This document shows positions 1 to 8,649 of a stretch of 33,169 bases of DNA, one piece after another. The stretch is from Candidatus Melainabacteria bacterium. Its GTDB lineage: Bacteria; Cyanobacteriota; Vampirovibrionia; Obscuribacterales; Obscuribacteraceae. The notes beneath the pieces were generated by a model. That model did not search any database, was not told the DNA's origin, and worked only from the letters and a program-made list of their open reading frames with translations. Position 1 is the stretch's first letter, and every line of letters starts with the position of its first letter. Where the stretch lies: contig JADYYD010000068.1 of assembly GCA_020853845.1 (NCBI GenBank), forward strand, positions 1-33,169, given 5' to 3'. The translations under genes were made by a program, and so were the position numbers.

Positions 1-186
1 CCCTATACACGGTTCTTAATATGTGGTAACCGCGTTTCGCATTGGTGGGGGATTCATCAACCACCCTCGATGAGTATCAACTTTACACACCAAAACGAAT
101 ATCGTAAAGGTCCGAAAGGGGCATAAATACGCAATTTGCTTCGAATGCAGCTTAAGTGTTTTTCTGAAAGTCTGAAAGCCTGACAC

Positions 187-214
187 AACAAGGCTCCTTC
201 TCGAGAGCCCTGTT
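187..214. repeat. Imperfect inverted repeat (hairpin)
   Basis: AACAAGGCTC at 187-196 pairs with GAGCCCTGTT at 205-214 with one A/C mismatch and an 8-nt loop. No T-run follows on either strand, so it does not look like an intrinsic terminator. It lies 10 bp before another symmetric element at 225-240. Confidence 0.4.
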
Positions 215-224
215 ATCATGCGGG

Positions 225-240
225 TTTTGTATACACAAAA
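225..240. promoter_or_regulatory. Operator-like near-palindrome
   Basis: TTTTGT (225-230) and ACAAAA (235-240) form perfect 6-bp inverted arms around ATAC. The size and AT-rich symmetry would fit a dimeric regulator site, but no promoter or gene nearby confirms this. Chance occurrence is possible. Confidence 0.2.
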
Positions 241-1021
241 AGATGCCCTTCAGACATATCTTTCCTCTTGCCAGATGAATAACCTACGTGTTAGCTCTTC
301 GCCGCACGCACTGTATGAAAACAGCTATTGGACCGGTTTTGGATATGCATCAGTGGGTCTTCCGATTGCACATCGCACAGAAGAGCCTGTCATGCTGGTT
401 TTGATGTATATGGATCTGGTGCAAGTCCAACCCGCCGAATACGACGGATTTCGTAGATTGTCGAGGCCGGATAGCGCCTCGCGAACTCCCTTTTCATGCC
501 GCTTGCCGATAAGTCTCAAAGTAGCACTGCCTTGAAAAGCAGTGGCGGCATAGCCGGATCTTTCGTTTTTCTGCATAATTTCTCGATCCCTTTGCCCCTA
601 TGTTTTACGCGTTTCATTAGCTGCGCATTATTGTTGAAAAGCTTGATTGCATGCAGGTTTGCGCTGAATAGTACCGGGCGGTGGTTTGTATGCTGCACCG
701 GCAAGCACTCTTAAAACCGTTGATACCAAATGTGATACCGCATGTGCAGCTTCGTAGGTTAACTGGTCTGATGCATGTGAGTTTTCTACAGGAAGCGTGA
801 ATTCGATCGCGGACCGGCAAGGCGCCGGGGTTGGGCTTAAAGGCGCTAATTGGTCGTTCGTTCATTTAAGGACTCGCAACCTCATCGAACCGAATCAAAG
901 AGATCCCATGAGCAGGCAGTACAATTCCAGTTGTCTCTATATAAAGGATACGATTAAGGGGTCGATCTCCAATCTCGATCTTAGATTCGGATCAGATGCA
1001 TTTGAGTAAAGGAGAAGCCTG

Positions 1022-1783
1022 ATGATTCTGGCAACTTGGAATGTCAACTCGCTCAATGTCCGTCTTCCACACGTAGTGGAGTGGTTGACGACGAACCAAC
1101 CTGATGTGCTGGCAATTCAAGAAACGAAATTGGCGGATGAAAAATTCCCCAAAGCCGCCTTTGCCGAACTCGGCTATACAGTTGAATTCTTCGGAGAGAA
1201 AACCTACAACGGTGTGGCAATAGTTTCCAAAAAACCAATTGAGAACGTTTCGCGCGGATTGGAAAAGCAAGGAGTGCCGCAGCAGTGCCGCCTTATAGAA
1301 GGCAGCTTCGACGGCGTTCATATAATCAATGTCTACATTCCGAACGGGCAGGAAGTCGGATCGCAAAAATATGAATACAAGCTGTCATGGCTCGACCACT
1401 TACACGAACATATAAATAAGTTGCCTAAGGACAAGCCGATGTGCTTGCTCGGCGATTTCAACATCGCGCCGGCCGACGAAGATGTCTACGATCCGATTGA
1501 AACCAGGGGAACGATTATGGTTAGCGACCTCGAGAGATCATCGCTCGATCGCTTTCGTGTCTGGGGTCTTTCTGATGCATTCAGAGAACTGAACAAAGAG
1601 CCCAAGCAATTCTCATGGTGGGATTACAGAATGGCGGCATTCAGACGCAATCTGGGCTACAGAATCGATCACATCTGGGTGACGGCTCCTGTAAAAGGTT
1701 CTTTGAAGCGTGGCTGGATCGACAAGACTCCGCGCAAACTCGAACGCCCTTCCGATCATGCGCCTGTGATTATCGATTTCTAA
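1022..1783 (+). CDS. xth: Exodeoxyribonuclease III (AP endonuclease)
   Basis: 253 residues, close to the usual length of the ExoIII/Xth family (endonuclease/exonuclease/phosphatase fold). It cleaves abasic sites in DNA and removes 3' blocking groups in base excision repair, in the cytoplasm with Mg2+. All family landmarks are visible: WNVNS near residue 6 (Asn7), QETK with the metal-binding Glu34, Tyr105 in NVYIPNG, GDFNIAP with Asp145 and Asn147, and the C-terminal SDHAP with Asp245 and His246. ATG start at 1022 with AAAGGAGAAGCC directly upstream. It is the only gene of its transcript here and ends in a hairpin terminator shared with the converging acyl-CoA dehydrogenase gene. The choice between ExoA-like and XthA-like subfamily names is not certain. 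Confidence 0.96.
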   Translation: MILATWNVNSLNVRLPHVVEWLTTNQPDVLAIQETKLADEKFPKAAFAELGYTVEFFGEKTYNGVAIVSKKPIENVSRGLEKQGVPQQCRLIEGSFDGVHIINVYIPNGQEVGSQKYEYKLSWLDHLHEHINKLPKDKPMCLLGDFNIAPADEDVYDPIETRGTIMVSDLERSSLDRFRVWGLSDAFRELNKEPKQFSWWDYRMAAFRRNLGYRIDHIWVTAPVKGSLKRGWIDKTPRKLERPSDHAPVIIDF

Positions 1784-1786
1784 ATG

Positions 1787-1811
1787 AAAGGGGTCTTGCG
1801 ACCCCTTTTTT
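1787..1811 (+). terminator. Intrinsic terminator after exonuclease III
   Basis: AAAGGGGT (1787-1794), loop CTTGCG, ACCCCTTT (1801-1808), running into a T-tract (1806-1811). It starts 4 nt after the exonuclease III stop and lies 6 nt before the stop of the opposing gene. On the minus strand the hairpin is followed by TTTCATTT, so it may terminate both transcripts. Confidence 0.85.
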
Positions 1812-1816
1812 CAATC

Positions 1817-3754
1817 TCAGACCTTGGCGGGCTCTCGTTTCTTTTCAGGACGATTGTACGGAAAGATGATGTCGGTTCTATCGATTTCGTTCAATCCGGG
1901 GAATCCGCCCTTGATGATCTCGTCGGCCAATTCTGAGCATGCTTTGAAGTAGCTGTCTGTGGGTCTTTCACCTGACAGCTTTCTTTGCATGTCCTGACAG
2001 AGCACATCGGCAGCCATTTCCACCACTCGATTATCAACCTGCTGCGCCCAGAAACAAGTGACCAGCATTGTGATCGCGTCTTGAATGCGCTGCGACATCT
2101 CGGCAATGCGGCACTGCCTGTCTGCCAGTTTTAGCTGGTGCTTGGTCATAGCATCGCTTAATTCGGCTGGGGATTTCTCCAGAACTTCGATGGCGAAATC
2201 GATGTGGCCTTTGAGAGCAACACCCAGCGACGAATCTTCGTAGTTGTCCGGTGCTGCGAATTGTTTGCCCATTCTCCAGAAGGCATAAGGGAAAATTTCA
2301 TTGCGCAATTTCCAGACGTGTGAAGGATTCATGGGGTCGAGCTTCTTGATTTTTTCTCTTTGAAGCGCCATGCCGACGGGTTCCATGAACCTCTGTCCAT
2401 GATTCTTCGCGAGCGCCTTGAAGAAAGCCATGCCCAGCATTTCGCCTTCCCCTTCGTAGATGCAAGGGGCAAGGAAGTCGTGGACATTGTCACCGAAAAG
2501 ATGCCCGTGCACGAAAGAGCGTCCGCCGTGCGTTTTCATAAATAGCTCGATGGCGCACTCTTTTTCGGCCTCGCTGCCAAAAATCTTGGCGATGATGCAT
2601 TCCAGTTCACCACGATAACCTTTGTCCAAAAGCCAGGAACCCCAGCTATAGAGCGCCTCGGCGCCGGTAATCAGAGCGGCGGCCCTGGCTATGCGGCGTT
2701 TTACCAGCTCTCTTGTCTCGATGGCGTGACCGTAGGTCTCACGGAAGTGCGCCCAGGGCAGCATATTCGCCAACATCAAGCGCATCACGCCTGAGGCCGT
2801 TGCGCACAAAGCCAGACGACCGAGGTTCAGCCCGTGATAGGCAACCGTAAGACCATCACCCAGGGGCGGCTTCAGCAAGTTTTCTTTGGGAACAGCGAAA
2901 TCTTTGAAGACCAGACCCTGGTTGTATGCGTGTTTAAGCGCGTGCAAGCCGTATTTGACGATTTTGAAATTCTCGTTTTCTGCCTTGGGCAACTCGGCGA
3001 TGATTGCAGCCGGCTTGCCGTCGACCAGGCAAACAATGCCGATGGTGCGGCCCGGAATGGCGTTGGTGATAAAGAGCTTTTCTCCGTTGATGAGCCACTT
3101 GTCGCCTTGCAAGGTTGCCGTAGTTTTAAGGGCGGTCAAGTCTGAGCCCGCGCCCGGCTCGGTCAATGCAAATGCAGACAGCGCCTGACCGCTGGCCAAC
3201 CTGGGCAAAAATTGTTTCTTCTGCTCTTCGTTGCCAAAGCTTCTCACCGGATCGACGGCTCCGATGCAACCGTGTACCGACGCCAGACCGGCTGCGGTCG
3301 GCTCTATTGTGGCGATGCGGCTCAGGAAAGTCATGAACTGCTGGACCGAACAGCCTTCCCCACCGTATTTCTTGTCGATGAGCATGCCCCAGTAACCGGC
3401 TTCAGCCAGGTCGCCGAGTACGTTCTCCGGAATTTTGCCATCCGGACCGTACATACTATTTTGCTGTTTGTGCTTCTTTAGAACTTCAATAGAACGCTGC
3501 ATCGACTGCAAGTTCAATTTGTCCTGAGGGACCTTTTCTGCTTTGAAAAGATTGAAGGGAATTTTGTCGTCCCACACAGCTTTATGAATTGGGCTGTTCG
3601 AGGTCTTATATTCAGGTGCGAATAAAGCTTCGACCTCGTCGTCGGCGCGGTCAACTGCGCCTGTTCTGCGGGACTCTTCCTCGGTCTTGCCGCTCAAGCG
3701 CAGGGCTGTTTCAGCAAAACTTACGTCTGAATTAGGATTTTTATCGGATGTCAT
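1817..3754 (-). CDS. Acyl-CoA dehydrogenase, FadE-like with DUF1974-type C-terminus
   Basis: 645 residues. Flavin-dependent alpha,beta-dehydrogenation of fatty acyl-CoA, the first step of beta-oxidation. The ACAD N-terminal domain includes the segment from GYWGMLIDKKYGG. The middle domain carries EPGAGSDL near residue 200 (FAD/substrate-binding loop). The C-terminal helical domain has RELVKRRIARA and YEGEGEML near residue 433, where family members place the catalytic glutamate segment. The last ~200 residues (from about 440) go beyond a standard ACAD of ~380-400 and resemble the DUF1974 extension of E. coli FadE. Unlike E. coli FadE (814 residues) no N-terminal membrane segment is seen; the N-terminus is polar. 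ATG start at 3754 with only a weak upstream ribosome binding site. It is divergent from the DUF4139 gene and monocistronic here. The substrate chain length cannot be read from the sequence. Confidence 0.9.
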   Translation of the reverse strand: MTSDKNPNSDVSFAETALRLSGKTEEESRRTGAVDRADDEVEALFAPEYKTSNSPIHKAVWDDKIPFNLFKAEKVPQDKLNLQSMQRSIEVLKKHKQQNSMYGPDGKIPENVLGDLAEAGYWGMLIDKKYGGEGCSVQQFMTFLSRIATIEPTAAGLASVHGCIGAVDPVRSFGNEEQKKQFLPRLASGQALSAFALTEPGAGSDLTALKTTATLQGDKWLINGEKLFITNAIPGRTIGIVCLVDGKPAAIIAELPKAENENFKIVKYGLHALKHAYNQGLVFKDFAVPKENLLKPPLGDGLTVAYHGLNLGRLALCATASGVMRLMLANMLPWAHFRETYGHAIETRELVKRRIARAAALITGAEALYSWGSWLLDKGYRGELECIIAKIFGSEAEKECAIELFMKTHGGRSFVHGHLFGDNVHDFLAPCIYEGEGEMLGMAFFKALAKNHGQRFMEPVGMALQREKIKKLDPMNPSHVWKLRNEIFPYAFWRMGKQFAAPDNYEDSSLGVALKGHIDFAIEVLEKSPAELSDAMTKHQLKLADRQCRIAEMSQRIQDAITMLVTCFWAQQVDNRVVEMAADVLCQDMQRKLSGERPTDSYFKACSELADEIIKGGFPGLNEIDRTDIIFPYNRPEKKREPAKV

Positions 3755-3850
3755 GATTGCAACTGCCTGATAACTCTTTACTTAGTCATTAAGGATCATA
3801 CTAATTTGTGTTCGAATTAGTGACAAAAACGGGCAAATAGCAAGGGAAAA

Positions 3851-3908
3851 GCGCCGTTTTATTTCGGGCGGCGCCTGATAATGTCCCGTCCGATTGAGAA
3901 TTGACGGG
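3851..3908. promoter_or_regulatory. Putative divergent regulatory region with two inverted repeats
   Basis: The 193 bp between the acyl-CoA dehydrogenase start and the DUF4139 start contains two inverted repeats: GCGCC (3851-3855) with GGCGC (3870-3874), and CCCGTC (3885-3890) with GACGGG (3903-3908). A TTGACG -35-like hexamer lies at 3901-3906, overlapping the second arm, but no good -10 sits 17 bp further. An operator overlapping a promoter is plausible but unproven. Confidence 0.3.
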
Positions 3909-3947
3909 CATCGGCCGTGATAATAAGTTGTTTTTGAGGAATTCGAG

Positions 3948-6065
3948 ATGGCCAACGAAGCCAAGAGTCCCAATATCGCGACAATTCCATTGAAGAAAGT
4001 GACGCTCTACAAGCACGGTATCGGTCACTTCGAGAGGCGCGGCAAGTTCAAGGGCCCCGGCGAAATCGAGCTTTTGTGCGGACCGGAGGACATCGACGAC
4101 ATGCTTAAGTCGCTTCTCGTCCTCAATGTCGAGGGCGGCGGGCTGGCTGCCGTCACCTATGATTCGGCCAAGACATTGCCGACACGTCTTTCCGAATTCG
4201 GATTCGACCTGAGAAAGTGCCATGGACTTCTGGAGCTGATTGCCCAGATAAAAGGTTCACCTGTAACGATCAAAGTAGGAACGACCAAAGTTGAAGGTCG
4301 CGTGGCCGGACTGGATGAAGTGGAACAAGCGGTCGGCGACAACAAAATAGTCGAACAGCAATTGCTGCTTTACTGTGGTGGCGCATCTTTAAAACGCTAC
4401 GGTTTTTCGACGATAACTGAGATCACGTTAAACGATCCGCATTTGGCTTCGGAAATCCAGCAACAACTGGAGCTTCTCTTTCAATCCATTCGCAAGAAAG
4501 ATCGCAAACTATTGAAAGTCGAATTGACCGAGGCAATCGAGCGAGAAGTCGTGATTGCCTATTCAATTCCGAATCCGATCTGGAAAACAAGTTATCGCAT
4601 GGTTGTGGATGACAGTGGTCGTGTGTTGCTTCAAGGCACGGCAATAGTCGATAACGTGCAGGATGAAGATTGGGAAGAAGTGCATATTTCACTCGTCAGC
4701 GCCGCGCCTGTTTCTTTCATTCAACCGCTTTATGATCCGGTTCAACCGCACAGAAGAAGGATTCAAGCGCAAGGTCACACTGCTTCCGGACCTTATGTGG
4801 CCGAAAGAGCGCATAACTTCGGCGACGGTTTTGGAGGAGTGGGCGCCGAGCCTGCATCCTCGACCAATTCATTCGAGTTGCAGCTTCAAGAGCGATTTAA
4901 AGCCAACAAAGCCTCCGATGAATTTGCCGCAGGCGCCGTGTCCAGCGCGGGAAGCTGGCGCCGACTCGGGCCTTTGCCCAATCAATCGCGCGAAGCCGAA
5001 GCAGTAAATGTGTTTGACGCCGCGCAACTTCAGAATGTCGAAGTCGAAGTCAGTGAGTCCGGAGAGCTTTTCGAATATCAAATTTCGCTGCCGGTCACCA
5101 TCCCTAGAAACAGCTCGGCACTCATTCCTATCGTCAATGAATTGATAGAAGGAGAAAGAATCTCCCTCTACAACGCCGCGCGCAACGCGCGTTTTCCATA
5201 TGCGGCTTTGCGTTTGAAAAACACTACCGGTCTTACTCTCGAATCGGGACCGGTGACGATTTTGGAAACGAATACTTACGCCGGCGAAGCTTTGCTTGAT
5301 GTGCTGAAAAACGACGATACGCGCATATTGCCTTTTGCGCTCGATCAAAGCGTCAACGTCATAGTGCGCGACAATTTCGAACGCAAGCCCTTCTGGCGTG
5401 TTCGTGCATGGCAGGGATTTCTTTATCTGGATTACAAGGAAGAAACGCAAAAAACATACAATATCGAAAATCTTTCCGATCAAGAAAAGGTCGTGTATGT
5501 AGAACACCCTGTGCAATCGACACTTTCTTTGGTGTCACAAGAGAAGCCAGTTGAAGTAACTGAAAGTTTTTACCGCTTCCGCATTCCACTAAAATCGAAA
5601 GAAGCACACTCGCTTTGCGTGGTTGAAGAAGGTCAGAATTATCAAACGGTGCGACTTGAAGATTTCGATTCGCCGGATATGGCCGCGGTCAAATGGTTGA
5701 TGGATCAAAATTTTGTCGACAAACAATTTCATGCGTTTTTAAAACAGGTAATTGAAAAACGCACTGTAATACGCTTGCTTTTGGAACAGAGAAAAACCAT
5801 GCACGAGCATGTTGCAGAGTTGAAAGCAGAGCAGGAAAGAGCGCGCGAAAATGTTCGCACGCTGGGAACCTCTTCCGATCGCTATCGCACTGCAATCGAT
5901 GAAACCGAAGATAAGATTGTCTCCGGTATCGCCAAGCTCAACGAATTGACCGGTCAGATTACCGAGTTGAGAAAAGACTACATCAAATTCATCGGCCAGA
6001 CGCTGCAGTCCGATATCTTGACGCAAAGCGATGCTCCAACCCCGGCGGCTGCTCCCAGTTCGTAG
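3948..6065 (+). CDS. DUF4139 domain-containing protein
   Basis: 705 residues, function unknown. The N-terminal ~110 residues begin with the pattern KKVTLYKHGIGHFER. A DUF4139-like region spans about 190-560, with the landmark IPNPIWKTSYR (near 207-217) followed by a DxxxEDWEEVHISLVSAAP stretch typical of the family. Between about 260 and 365 there is a low-complexity insert rich in Ser, Ala, Gln and Arg. The last ~110 residues (about 590-690) look like a charged coiled coil, with an Ala/Pro/Ser-rich end. No signal peptide or membrane helix is visible, so it is probably cytoplasmic. ATG start chosen because TTGAGGAATTCGAG lies just upstream. Expressed on its own between two opposing genes. Relatives include MuiA-type proteins, but I would not transfer that function. 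Confidence 0.75.
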   Translation: MANEAKSPNIATIPLKKVTLYKHGIGHFERRGKFKGPGEIELLCGPEDIDDMLKSLLVLNVEGGGLAAVTYDSAKTLPTRLSEFGFDLRKCHGLLELIAQIKGSPVTIKVGTTKVEGRVAGLDEVEQAVGDNKIVEQQLLLYCGGASLKRYGFSTITEITLNDPHLASEIQQQLELLFQSIRKKDRKLLKVELTEAIEREVVIAYSIPNPIWKTSYRMVVDDSGRVLLQGTAIVDNVQDEDWEEVHISLVSAAPVSFIQPLYDPVQPHRRRIQAQGHTASGPYVAERAHNFGDGFGGVGAEPASSTNSFELQLQERFKANKASDEFAAGAVSSAGSWRRLGPLPNQSREAEAVNVFDAAQLQNVEVEVSESGELFEYQISLPVTIPRNSSALIPIVNELIEGERISLYNAARNARFPYAALRLKNTTGLTLESGPVTILETNTYAGEALLDVLKNDDTRILPFALDQSVNVIVRDNFERKPFWRVRAWQGFLYLDYKEETQKTYNIENLSDQEKVVYVEHPVQSTLSLVSQEKPVEVTESFYRFRIPLKSKEAHSLCVVEEGQNYQTVRLEDFDSPDMAAVKWLMDQNFVDKQFHAFLKQVIEKRTVIRLLLEQRKTMHEHVAELKAEQERARENVRTLGTSSDRYRTAIDETEDKIVSGIAKLNELTGQITELRKDYIKFIGQTLQSDILTQSDAPTPAAAPSS

Positions 6066-6097
6066 CCGGTTTCAAAACCTGATATCAAAATCTGGAA

Positions 6098-7285
6098 CTA
6101 TTTGAGAGTTGCGCCAAACTCGAGATCGATCGGTGCTTTATCGGTGTTTCCGATAGAGACTTTCAAATCATTTCCTTCCAGCATGCTGATCAGTTTTTTT
6201 CCTGCCAGCTCATAACGCCATCCTTTTGTAAGCGCCGTCGACTTTTCTTCAAGCCGATTTTCTCTGTGCATTTTAATTAGCTGTTGCAAATCATCGCGAG
6301 TAGACAAAAGCTCCGTTGCCAGATCCTCTTCATACGCAATTACTTTTAGAACTGCAAAAAGCATGTCGCCGATCAGCACGTCTCTCTTGCTGGGTCCGCG
6401 CGAGGCCGGCCATTGAGGAAGTTCTTTATCCGGAGTCGCCCGCCCCTCTTGAGCAGCTCTTACAATTCCCTGACCGAATCCTTTTATCTGATCGACCCGC
6501 ATCCCGCGTATGCGATTCAGGTCTTCAACTTTGCCGGGAGGCTTTCTGCTGACTTCGACAAGCAGGCTGTCGGAAAGAATCGTGCGGGGCGGTTTGTTCA
6601 AGCGCCTGGCTGTTTCATCCCGCCACTCGAAAACATATTTCAAAACTGCAAGACCGCGTCTGTCCAGCACGCTTGCGCCTTTGACTTTCAAGTAAGCGTC
6701 ACGATCTTCGTCTTCGAAATGCTCGGGAGCGCAATAACGTTTGCATTCTTCATCCGCCCATTCGAAGCGACCCAGCGATTTCAGTCTTTGCGAAATCGCA
6801 TCGTACAGGGGCAAAAGATGTCGAACGTCGTCGCAGGCGTATGAAAGTTGAGCTTCTGTCAAAGGACGCGTGAGCCAGTCGGTAAAACTTTCTGTTTTGG
6901 AAAGTGAAACATTGAGCAATTGGGCGACCAGGCGTCCGTAGCCTATTTGATAACCCAATCCTGCAAAACCGGAAGCGACCTGGGTGTCGAAAATATTTCC
7001 GGGCAAAGTTTGAAACTGATCATATATAAGATCGAGATCTTGGCTGGCGGCATGTATGACCGTGCGGATCTTTTCGTCATGGAAGCGCCGCCACAGGGGC
7101 ATCAAATCCTGATGCACGAGAGGATCTATTAAATGCACGCCTTGATCCGTTGCCACTTGCACCAGACAAAGCACCGGTCGGTAAGTTCGCTCCGGAATGA
7201 ATTCGAGATCGATTGCAAAACGGCCGCATTCATCAATCTCTTTGCAGAGATCTTCCAGAGCGTCGCAAGTGGTGATAAGAGTCAT
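6098..7285 (-). CDS. rnd: Ribonuclease D
   Basis: 395 residues from the chosen start. A 3'-5' exoribonuclease of the DEDD-y family that trims tRNA precursors and other structured RNA ends. Exo I: Asp26 and Glu28 in AIDLEF. Exo II: Asp83 in HAASQDLDL. Exo III: Tyr149-x3-Asp153 in YACDDVRHL. An HRDC domain follows at about 205-285 (LDRRGLAVLKYVFEWRDETA...), as in RNase D; the C-terminal ~100 residues are less typical. I chose the ATG at 7285 because GTAAGG lies 8 nt upstream and because it begins 8 nt after the stop of the phosphatase gene. An upstream in-frame start at 7339 would overlap that gene by 46 nt. Third gene of a YbjN-like / phosphatase / rnd operon. Confidence 0.92.
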   Translation of the reverse strand: MTLITTCDALEDLCKEIDECGRFAIDLEFIPERTYRPVLCLVQVATDQGVHLIDPLVHQDLMPLWRRFHDEKIRTVIHAASQDLDLIYDQFQTLPGNIFDTQVASGFAGLGYQIGYGRLVAQLLNVSLSKTESFTDWLTRPLTEAQLSYACDDVRHLLPLYDAISQRLKSLGRFEWADEECKRYCAPEHFEDEDRDAYLKVKGASVLDRRGLAVLKYVFEWRDETARRLNKPPRTILSDSLLVEVSRKPPGKVEDLNRIRGMRVDQIKGFGQGIVRAAQEGRATPDKELPQWPASRGPSKRDVLIGDMLFAVLKVIAYEEDLATELLSTRDDLQQLIKMHRENRLEEKSTALTKGWRYELAGKKLISMLEGNDLKVSIGNTDKAPIDLEFGATLK

Positions 7286-7293
7286 GAAATGCC

Positions 7294-8142
7294 TTACTGT
7301 GGCGGATTGGCAATGTATTTGCGGGACCAGCTCAAGCAACCCGGCCGCCCGATTATTACAGTCGACTCGAGGCGCACGCTGTTGCTCGGAAAAATGATGG
7401 CGTCTCCATTAATTGGCCCGACTTCCAGATTCCCGCCCAGAGCGATGGCAATGGGACCGGCAGTGTCCCAGGTTTTCAACCTTCCTGCCAGATGGACATA
7501 AATATCGGCGTAGCCTTCCAGCACTTTGGCAACTTTGAGCCCGATGCTGCCCATCTTCACTACTTCTACCTGAGGCAACTCGCTTACCCACGGATGATTT
7601 TTGCGATCTCTGCCACCCATGATAATGCGCGCTGTGGAGCCAATTTCGAGTTCATTGAGATCGACAAAACGCTGCTTTTCTCCACTGTCCTTTTCAGCGA
7701 ATGCACCAAAGCCAGGACCGCCCGAATAAAGCGTTTTCCAAACCGGTGCATACACCCAGCCGAAAACAGGCTGTCCATCGACAAGGAGCCCGATCATGAC
7801 TGAGTATTGTCCATCATTACTTATATAATTGTCGGTGCCGTCGATTGGATCGACATGCCAGACGCGGCTTTTCTTTCCGGATGGATGATGTTGCTCGTCT
7901 TCTTCAGAAACGACTTCATCATCAGGAAAGCGAGCCTTGAGATCGCTGACCAGTTTTTTCGAAATCGCGCAATCAGCCGCCGTCACTTTGTCGGAAGGTC
8001 CCGTTTTTTCTCGTATGTCCACGCCTTCGCGCATGGAGATTGCGATTGCGCCGGCCTCGCGCGCGATCTTGCTGACATAAGCAATGTCTTGAGCGCTGAC
8101 TGATGGATGTCCGGTCACGAGGTTACCGCTTACTGTTGCCAA
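7294..8142 (-). CDS. Inositol-monophosphatase-family phosphatase (possibly pAp/CysQ-type)
   Basis: 282 residues. Li-sensitive, Mg2+-dependent phosphatase fold. Metal-site motifs are intact: EED at 80-82, DPIDGT at 98-103, WDTAGP with Asp226. The family includes inositol-1-phosphatase, fructose-1,6-bisphosphatase and 3'(2'),5'-bisphosphate nucleotidase (CysQ). The segment after DPIDGT (DNYISNDGQYSV... GWVYAP) looks somewhat more like the bisphosphate nucleotidase branch than like classic SuhB, but I cannot separate them with certainty. The start is a TTG at 8142 with AAGGA about 10 nt upstream; a GTG eight codons in is an alternative. It lies 27 nt after the YbjN-like gene and 8 nt before RNase D, so the three genes are very probably cotranscribed. 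Confidence 0.85.
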   Translation of the reverse strand: MATVSGNLVTGHPSVSAQDIAYVSKIAREAGAIAISMREGVDIREKTGPSDKVTAADCAISKKLVSDLKARFPDDEVVSEEDEQHHPSGKKSRVWHVDPIDGTDNYISNDGQYSVMIGLLVDGQPVFGWVYAPVWKTLYSGGPGFGAFAEKDSGEKQRFVDLNELEIGSTARIIMGGRDRKNHPWVSELPQVEVVKMGSIGLKVAKVLEGYADIYVHLAGRLKTWDTAGPIAIALGGNLEVGPINGDAIIFPSNSVRLESTVIIGRPGCLSWSRKYIANPPQ

Positions 8143-8169
8143 CTTTAGGGAGTCCTTGAAATAATCCGC

Positions 8170-8649
8170 CTATGCTTTGGACGGCGACGGATCTTCAGAA
8201 TACATGCGGCACTGGAATTCGTCGGCTAATTTATTGTCGAGCAAGTCGGCAACATAGGCGACGTTCCAGACAAGCTCGTCGAGCTCTTCTTGCACCAGTC
8301 CGAGAGTTGGTCTTTGCGCCACCACCAAAACGATATTCTCGTGTGTAGCCAGAGCGCAACTGCTCAAATTCGCATTCAAATCAAGCATCTTTCTGTACAT
8401 CAATTCTCGATTTTTCTCGGGCAAATGCACCAGAGGGCTCGTAATCCGCAGCACGGCGCCGTTGGGGCTATCCTGTATGAAGACGTAAACCTTTGCCGAA
8501 CCCTCGGTCAGCCACCAGCCGTAGCCTTCCGATCCTTTTATTTGATGTTTGCCCAGATCGAGCCCGCGGCGGCTGAAGTAATTGTCGACCATGCCGACGG
8601 CTTCTTCAGTCAGTCCTTTGTTGACTTTTTGAGTTCCAAAAAGACCCAT
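8170..8649 (-). CDS. YbjN-like protein
   Basis: 159 residues. The pattern of a short N-terminal segment, a GYGWWLTEGSAKVYVFI strand pair, the middle LRITSPLVHLPEKN, a helix MYRKMLDLNANLSSCALA and a C-terminal helix pair (QEELDELVWNVAYVADLLD) matches the YbjN / type III secretion chaperone-like fold common in bacteria, including Cyanobacteria. No enzymatic motif, signal peptide or membrane helix. Proteins of this fold usually act as small chaperones or regulators; a specific partner cannot be named. ATG start with GAGGAC 7 nt upstream. First gene of the three-gene minus-strand operon with the IMPase-family phosphatase and RNase D. Confidence 0.75.
   Translation of the reverse strand: MGLFGTQKVNKGLTEEAVGMVDNYFSRRGLDLGKHQIKGSEGYGWWLTEGSAKVYVFIQDSPNGAVLRITSPLVHLPEKNRELMYRKMLDLNANLSSCALATHENIVLVVAQRPTLGLVQEELDELVWNVAYVADLLDNKLADEFQCRMYSEDPSPSKA

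Larger units (their letters stand above)
1..1021. other. Long region without a convincing gene
   Basis: About 1 kb upstream of the exonuclease III gene. Short open frames occur on both strands (for example 218-535 plus and 617-865 minus). Their translations show no family motif, no convincing ribosome binding site and no signal peptide, and they overlap each other in several frames, so I do not call them. Two small symmetric elements are visible: an imperfect 10-bp hairpin at 187-214 and a 16-bp near-palindrome at 225-240 (TTTTGT, 4 bp, ACAAAA). The segment could be a long intergenic or regulatory region, a decayed gene, or the end of a gene outside the window. Confidence 0.5.

Noticed and set aside
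218-535. Plus-strand open frame of 105 codons in the first kilobase
   Set aside because: No ribosome site, no recognisable motif, and it overlaps other equally poor frames on both strands. Treated as chance.
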